Shown here: piece after piece, positions 7,401 to 9,198 of the stretch
How positions within the stretch are numbered: the first letter of the stretch is position 1
Layout of the letters: each line of letters starts with the position of its first letter
NCBI GenBank assembly: GCA_031274115.1
Contig: JAISQP010000026.1
Coordinates: forward strand, 1 to 9,198
From: Synergistaceae bacterium
GTDB taxonomy: Bacteria; Synergistota; Synergistia; Synergistales; Synergistaceae
Length of the DNA stretch: 9,198 nucleotides
Direction of reading: 5' to 3'
The notes under the pieces: model-generated
Told to the model about the DNA's origin: nothing
The model's input: the letters and a program-made list of their open reading frames with translations, nothing else
The model's database searches: none
Made by a program: the position numbers and the translations under genes

Positions 7401-8884
7401 TGAACGTCACGGATTACGAGGCGCCGGGGACGCCGCTTGAGGAGACGCTCTGCTCGATCTTCGGTCACGTGCTCGGGCTGGATAAAGTGGGCGCGAATGA
7501 CAGCTTCTTCGACGTCGGGGGTTCGTCCCTGGCCGTCACGAGAGTGGTCATAGAGGCAAAGGAGCGCATAGCCGCGGGCGGCGCGTCCATCACATACGGG
7601 GACGTCTTTGCCCATCCGACGCCGCGTGAGCTAGCCGCGCTCCTGGCAGGCGGAGGGAGTTCCGCCCCGGCGCCCGAACACTTCCTTATCGAGCCGGATT
7701 ACGACTACAGCGGGATAAACGAGCTTCTCGCGCGGGGGACCATTCACAATTTCAGGACCGGCGCGAAAAGGCCGGTAGGCGACGTGCTTCTGACCGGAGC
7801 GACCGGTTTTTTGGGCGCGCACGTGCTCCGGGCGCTTTTGAGCGGCGACGGCGGCTCGATTTACTGCCTGCTTAGGCGGGGCCAGTACAATTCAGTCGAA
7901 GAGCGTCTCAAGAATATGCTCTACTACTATTTCGAGGACGACTTCGGGCCGTCGTTCGGAGGGAGGCTCCACGCCGTCGAGGGCGATATCACGAAGCCGG
8001 AGTCGATTGACGCTCTGGAGCGCCTGCCCATAGGAACAGTGATAAATTGCGCCGCGAACGTGACGCATTTCGCGAAGGATTCCAGCATCACCGACGTCAA
8101 CACCGGCGGCGTGCTCAACCTCATCAGGCTCTCGCTTGCCAGGAAGGCAAGGCTGGTTCAAATATCCACAGCGAGCGTCGCGGGCTTTTCCGTTGAGGGA
8201 ACGCCTCCAAAGGAGACCATGCTGGACGAGACGATGCTTTACTTCGGGCAGAACCTCGAAAATCAGTACATTCACAGCAAATTCATGGCTGAGCGCGCCG
8301 TCCTGGAGGCCGTCTCCCGCGGGCTGGACGCGAAAATTATGCGCGTCGGCAACCTTATGGCCCGCAACCGTGACGGCGAGTTCCAGATCAACTCCCACGC
8401 CAACAGCTTCCTGGGTCAACTCAGGGCATATCAGGCCGTCGGCGCCTTCCCATACTCGGGATACCTTCAGCAGACGGAGCTGTCACCTATCGACAGCACC
8501 GCCCGCGCGATACTGCTTCTCGCGGACGCGCCGGAGGAGTGCCGGGTCTTCCATCCGTTCAGCAATCACCGGTTTTTAATGGGCGACATAATTTCAGCGA
8601 TGAGGGACGAGGGCATGGATGTGGAGTTTGCGGAGGACGAGGTCTTCGATAGCGCGCTTTCCGACGCGATGAAGGATCCCTCGCGCGCGGAGCGCCTGAC
8701 GAGCCTGATAGCGTATCAGAACGTGGCGCAGGGCAGGTCCGCCGTCATGCTCGACGCGAAGAATGACTACACGTCGCAGGCGCTGTACCGACTCGGCTGG
8801 AGCTGGCCGGAAGCGACCCACGACTACCTGCGCAAGTTTTTGCAGGGAATGATCGGATTGGGCTTCTTCGGAAACGCGGGCTGA
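1421..8884 (+). CDS. Two-module NRPS with terminal thioester reductase (C-A-T-C-A-T-R), predicted peptide-aldehyde synthetase
   Basis: A cytosolic multidomain enzyme of 2487 aa from the ATG at 1421 (2499 aa from an alternative GTG at 1385). Domains, by residue from 1421: C1 22-455, A1 470-950, T1 965-1030, C2 1065-1490, A2 1504-1992, T2 2003-2072, R 2118-2487. It should adenylate two amino acids, load them on phosphopantetheine arms, condense them, and release the product reductively with NAD(P)H as an aldehyde. There is no thioesterase, epimerisation, methylation or cyclisation domain. The frame is open throughout and every domain keeps its core motifs, so the enzyme looks functional. It needs a 4'-phosphopantetheinyl transferase encoded elsewhere. 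It stands alone, divergent from rpsL, 220 nt before the next plus-strand gene. Related layouts are AusA/PznA (A-T-C-A-T-R, pyrazinones) and gut clostridial dipeptide-aldehyde synthetases. The exact product is not deducible. Confidence 0.96.
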   Translation: MEKFTDEFREKAEIERLAGRSVWPLTPVERRIAAEQGINPDSTAYNVCVAYSISGDLDVKRLERSLETLVSRNRILRSYYPQEDGVFVHRIADESPVSLGVRMCGPDELPALVSSPGEPFDISQGRLYRFTLYGTGGEKWALSIVIHHLIMDAASLDLLAEELWNLYRLYGDENYSDAFGPEPDYLDYSAWLHENDDPEPGIKYFMDVFADGVPENETPIRSVRPDRLPFAAESQERVLDVSALAAAAKSREVTSFTLLFAAASLVIAKYCGSEDVTLGVVMNGRNRPETAAMKGLFANVLPVRAKPVGDMMFDAYAERISDTLKGAKANETCPFEPLAAALAPDRNSSRHPIFDVIVNYVHEAPAVKIPNLAVSRIPVKGQALAIDLQIDMRRDADRLSVTVSYSRGLYHDEIIDGILEQFTAIIDRITAPDGGSSALSDIAELPERQRDLILRGFAGERSDENLGRTVPDLFREMAVDAPERPAVVFAGKTISYGELDKLTDALAANLADRGVRRGDKVGVLVRRGEFMIICALGALKAGAVYVPLDPGYPSERLSFMLKDAGAGVVMADKALAGLLADYDGELITSDEIRDTDLRTARASLEPSVNDGFVLLYTSGTTGQPKGVLLTHGNLTNFCAWFGRCHGLTENDKVAAYASFGFDASLMDIYPALSHGACVHVIPEEMRLDLPRLNDYFNENGVTVAFMTTQLGRQFVESAANHSLRVLGVGGETLVPIAPPDNFAFYNCYGPTECSILSAFFRVDRLYDRVPLGRPVANTDIYIVDGRGRLAPAGAAGELCIAGRQVSACYLNRPELSAEKFVKNPFNDDPEYSRMYKTGDVARYLPNGDLDFIGRRDFQVKIRGFRVELTEIELRIRAYPGVKDAAVVACDAPGGGKCAVAYVASDPPVDVSTLERFIEDELPRYMVPAATVLVDSIPLTQNGKVDRRRLPPPVFGAPEGSRGVRQRTELELAISEVLSEILGHGEFDLSTDLMRSGLTSLSAIRFRAKLDERFGTSPQVRELMRSPTILGVENAIIRNLLASRKEETPGAEMPAGGTIDEGDKKIGYPLSQSQMGVCFHCMKKPDSVVYNIPFRLDLPPMDAARLAAAAAAVIDAHPVVKSRLAMSGEEVRQVPDDAPADVPCDEAGPEELEGIAADFVRPFRLFTGPLYRARVLTTPYGVTLLADFHHIVFDGGSLDIFLREIGELYGDVEFPKKARVAREKISCFDWAVLEKKNEGSAEWLDDKAYFDAQLSSFEGSSEIPQDLAGSKKPSVAEVALPVDRNAAESFCRANGASLAGLFLAALSYAISRWTYSPNVYIATISSGRDDTRLGNSFGMFVRTLPLALSAGANADGDSSLAFVRYCQNTLTDAVAHECYPFTLVAQEKGFEPAIMYACQLGLVEEHHIGGTQARVNFLNVGEPMFKISVFVEERGGEIVYAMQYDESLYSRGLMERFAETVVTALGNIESRPNAPLRGVSLVSREASRLLASFNRTDGELPEPVLHRMFETAVRKNPDKTALFAADGEYTYAALDAEANKVANALLARGVRREDRIGFLLHRTGRVVIAMFGILKAGCAYIPIDPEYPAERIDHVLNDSGAKFLLTTSDEIERRVTLQNAIDIDSMRAGADDKGPDVEVSPDQLAYLIYTSGSTGKPKGVMIEHRGISNFVTNHPRNEYVEVLVRENCTMFSITTVAFDMFTIDTLIPLCNGLAVVLADDEESRDPVRMAELFSRTGADAISSTPTRMLDYTEYPPLLEAVRGCKVIISGGEKYPETLLTRLRNGRKYDFGLFNIYGPTEISVACNNKDVTGAERITVGPPLLGVHETVVDSDGNALPPRIVGELWTGGRGVARGYINRPEQTAERFVMSGGERVYKCGDFARWTDDGEIEILGRNDNQIKLRGLRIELGEIESAISAVEGVRSCAVMIRRIQNSDHLVAYYVADSPIDPTDMKKQLAKTLTPYMTPTAYRQMDVMPKTPNGKNDLRALPEPELLNVTDYEAPGTPLEETLCSIFGHVLGLDKVGANDSFFDVGGSSLAVTRVVIEAKERIAAGGASITYGDVFAHPTPRELAALLAGGGSSAPAPEHFLIEPDYDYSGINELLARGTIHNFRTGAKRPVGDVLLTGATGFLGAHVLRALLSGDGGSIYCLLRRGQYNSVEERLKNMLYYYFEDDFGPSFGGRLHAVEGDITKPESIDALERLPIGTVINCAANVTHFAKDSSITDVNTGGVLNLIRLSLARKARLVQISTASVAGFSVEGTPPKETMLDETMLYFGQNLENQYIHSKFMAERAVLEAVSRGLDAKIMRVGNLMARNRDGEFQINSHANSFLGQLRAYQAVGAFPYSGYLQQTELSPIDSTARAILLLADAPEECRVFHPFSNHRFLMGDIISAMRDEGMDVEFAEDEVFDSALSDAMKDPSRAERLTSLIAYQNVAQGRSAVMLDAKNDYTSQALYRLGWSWPEATHDYLRKFLQGMIGLGFFGNAG
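1484..2785 (+). other. NRPS domain C1: N-terminal condensation domain, possible starter/acylating type
   Basis: The domain spans about residues 22-455. The WPLTPVERRIA segment matches core C1. The active-site motif reads HHLIMDA (147-153; second His 148, Asp 152), so the final Gly of HHxxxDG is Ala. NRPETAAMKGLFANVLPVR matches core C4 and IFDVIVNY core C5. No carrier protein lies upstream in the chain, so the donor must come in trans: an acyl-CoA or acyl-ACP as in lipoinitiating starter C domains, or a partner NRPS. Motifs are seen; the donor is inferred. Confidence 0.85.
2828..4270 (+). other. NRPS domain A1: adenylation domain of module 1
   Basis: The domain spans about residues 470-950. 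Core motifs: YTSGTTGQPKG (616-626, P-loop), FGFDASLMD (core A4, Asp662), NCYGPTE (746-752), YKTGD, the GRRDFQVKIRGFRVEL hinge, and NGK with catalytic Lys943. Hand alignment to PheA gives binding-pocket residues D-A-M-F-G-G-C-I-L-K. Asp first and Lys last fit a normal alpha-amino acid, and the rest is mostly hydrophobic or small. That suggests an aliphatic or otherwise hydrophobic substrate, at low confidence. I do not recognise it as a textbook code. Confidence 0.93.
4313..4510 (+). other. NRPS domain T1: carrier protein with variant phosphopantetheine site
   Basis: A small helical carrier domain at about residues 965-1030. The attachment site reads SGLTSLSAIRF, with phosphopantetheine Ser999. 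Relative to the usual LGG[D/H]SL, the second Gly is Leu and the Asp/His is Thr. The attachment Ser and flanking Leu are kept, so it should still be activated. It holds the first aminoacyl or N-acyl-aminoacyl intermediate. Confidence 0.88.
4613..5890 (+). other. NRPS domain C2: peptide-bond-forming condensation domain
   Basis: The domain spans about residues 1065-1490. YPLSQSQMGVCF matches core C1. The active site is a complete HHIVFDG (1188-1194, catalytic His1189). SGRDDTRLGNSFGMFVRTLPL matches core C4. It joins the T1-bound residue to the T2-bound amino acid. No epimerisation domain precedes it, so an LCL-type reaction on an L-configured donor is the simplest reading. A short (GCCGCG)n tract around 4735-4753 encodes six alanines near its start. 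Confidence 0.92.
5930..7396 (+). other. NRPS domain A2: adenylation domain of module 2
   Basis: The domain spans about residues 1504-1992. Core motifs: YTSGSTGKPKG (1648-1658), VAFDMFTID (core A4), SGGEKYP, NIYGPTE, YKCGD, GRNDNQIKLRGLRIELGEIE, and NGK with catalytic Lys1982. Hand alignment to PheA gives pocket residues D-M-I-S-I-G-I-V-A-K. The Met at the PheA-236 position is uncommon. This residue becomes the aldehyde end of the product. I cannot assign the substrate from memory. Confidence 0.93.
7427..7636 (+). other. NRPS domain T2: carrier protein of module 2
   Basis: The domain spans about residues 2003-2072. DSFFDVGGSSLAVTRV carries the phosphopantetheine Ser2036, with Ser in place of the usual Asp/His just before it. 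It holds the finished dipeptidyl thioester and presents it directly to the reductase domain. Confidence 0.93.
7772..8881 (+). other. NRPS domain R: terminal NAD(P)H thioester reductase
   Basis: The domain spans about residues 2118-2487, full length for an R domain of the Lys2/carboxylic acid reductase type (short-chain dehydrogenase fold). The nucleotide-binding loop is GATGFLG (2126-2132). The catalytic triad is visible: Thr2250 in QISTASV, and Tyr2283 with Lys2287 in YIHSK. The SPIDSTARAI segment typical of the family follows. It reductively cleaves the T2 thioester to an aldehyde; a second reduction to the alcohol cannot be excluded. It takes the place of a thioesterase. Confidence 0.94.
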
Positions 8885-8954
8885 GAGCTGCCAAAACCTG
8901 TGACGCCGTTGCCCCGATTGAGTAATAGAGAAAAATGTATAAAACGTTAATTTT

Positions 8955-8960
8955 TATGAT
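8955..8960 (+). promoter_or_regulatory. Candidate -10 element for the downstream gene
   Basis: TATGAT matches five of six bases of the -10 consensus in a strongly AT-rich stretch. No convincing -35 lies 16-18 nt upstream. Repeat copy 1 starts three bases after it, where an operator would sit. The promoter call is weak. Confidence 0.3.
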
Positions 8961-8962
8961 AG

Positions 8963-8979
8963 AATTTAACTTTCGAAGG
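8963..8979 (+). repeat. Direct repeat copy 1 (TTCGAA core)
   Basis: AATTTAACTTTCGAAGG matches copy 2 at 9066-9082 at 15 of 17 positions. The core TTCGAA is palindromic. It lies between the NRPS stop and the next gene, just after a candidate -10. A regulator-binding site is a reasonable inference. Confidence 0.5.
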
Positions 8980-8982
8980 CAA

Positions 8983-9000
8983 TGCCGCCGAAACGCGGCA
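8983..9000 (+). other. Short stem-loop in the NRPS downstream gap
   Basis: TGCCGC (8983-8988) and GCGGCA (8995-9000) form a perfect 6-bp stem with loop CGAAAC. No T-run follows, so it is not a standard intrinsic terminator for the NRPS gene. I see no better terminator in 8885-9104. Confidence 0.35.
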
Positions 9001-9065
9001 AACGGAACATGCAAGGGGGAATGAGAAGAACTGGAGGAAGGCAGTGTTGGTTTCATCTTAGACTC

Positions 9066-9082
9066 AATTTAAATTTCGAAAG
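9066..9082 (+). repeat. Direct repeat copy 2 (TTCGAA core)
   Basis: AATTTAAATTTCGAAAG is the second copy of the 17-bp repeat, 103 nt after copy 1. It ends 7 nt before the Shine-Dalgarno of the next gene. TTTCGAAA within it is a perfect palindrome. Confidence 0.5.
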
Positions 9083-9104
9083 TGGATATGGAGGCTGATT
9101 GGTA

Positions 9105-9198
9105 ATGAACAAGAAGTACGCTGTAATAATTGTCGTTATACTGATCGTAGTCGGCTTGTGGGCGATGAACAACCAGAGGAGCGCTACCACGACTACGG
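9105..9198 (+). CDS. Unidentified protein with N-terminal membrane segment or signal peptide (cut by window edge)
   Basis: An open frame runs from the ATG at 9105 to the end of the window (31 codons and one base), preceded by GGAGG (9090-9094) at 10 nt. The N-terminus is MNKKYA, followed by a strongly hydrophobic stretch (residues 5-19, mostly Val/Ile/Leu, ending GLW) and then a polar Asn/Gln/Arg and Thr-rich segment. This is a signal peptide or a single membrane anchor with the rest outside. No lipobox cysteine is visible. The AT-rich gap suggests its own promoter, but weak termination after the NRPS means co-transcription is possible. I do not recognise the family from the visible part; an envelope or transport function linked to the NRPS product would be speculation. 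Confidence 0.75.
   Translation, partial: MNKKYAVIIVVILIVVGLWAMNNQRSATTTT

Noticed and set aside
1..9198. CRISPR arrays, tRNA or rRNA genes, insertion sequences, attachment sites
   Set aside because: I saw no regularly spaced repeats, cloverleaf sequences, transposase-like frames or terminal inverted repeats anywhere in the window.

Overview
This is a chromosomal window from a bacterium with high-GC coding DNA and AT-rich gaps. It joins a housekeeping ribosomal operon to one very large nonribosomal peptide synthetase (NRPS). The S12, S7 and EF-G sequences are clearly bacterial. My best guess from the S12/EF-G N-termini, the base composition and the use of ATA (Ile) and AGG (Arg) codons is a Synergistota-like or related anaerobe. 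This is a judgement from memory, not a computed placement.

Layout. Minus strand, right to left: rpsL (S12, TTG start), rpsG (S7) and the first 10 codons of fusA (EF-G), i.e. the start of the str operon. rpsL has an excellent sigma70-type promoter (TTGACA, 17 nt, TAATAT) about 200 nt upstream of its start. It is therefore the first gene of its operon here and is not behind rpoBC. The roughly 197-nt leader holds a 15-bp hairpin at its 5' end and a weak terminator-like element further on. A second terminator-like hairpin overlaps the rpsL stop codon.

Plus strand, divergent: a single uninterrupted NRPS gene (1421-8884, 2487 aa) with domain order C-A-T-C-A-T-R (condensation, adenylation, carrier, condensation, adenylation, carrier, thioester reductase). 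It should activate two amino acids, join them, and release the product by NAD(P)H-dependent reduction as a peptide aldehyde. The N-terminal C domain has no upstream carrier protein, so it may add an N-acyl group. Related architectures make aureusimine/phevalin-type pyrazinones (A-T-C-A-T-R) and gut-bacterial dipeptide aldehydes that inhibit proteases. No phosphopantetheinyl transferase, transporter or tailoring gene lies within the window.

After the NRPS comes a 220-nt AT-rich gap without an obvious terminator. It carries an imperfect 17-bp direct repeat centred on TTCGAA and a candidate promoter. The window ends inside a new plus-strand gene whose visible N-terminus is a membrane segment or signal peptide.
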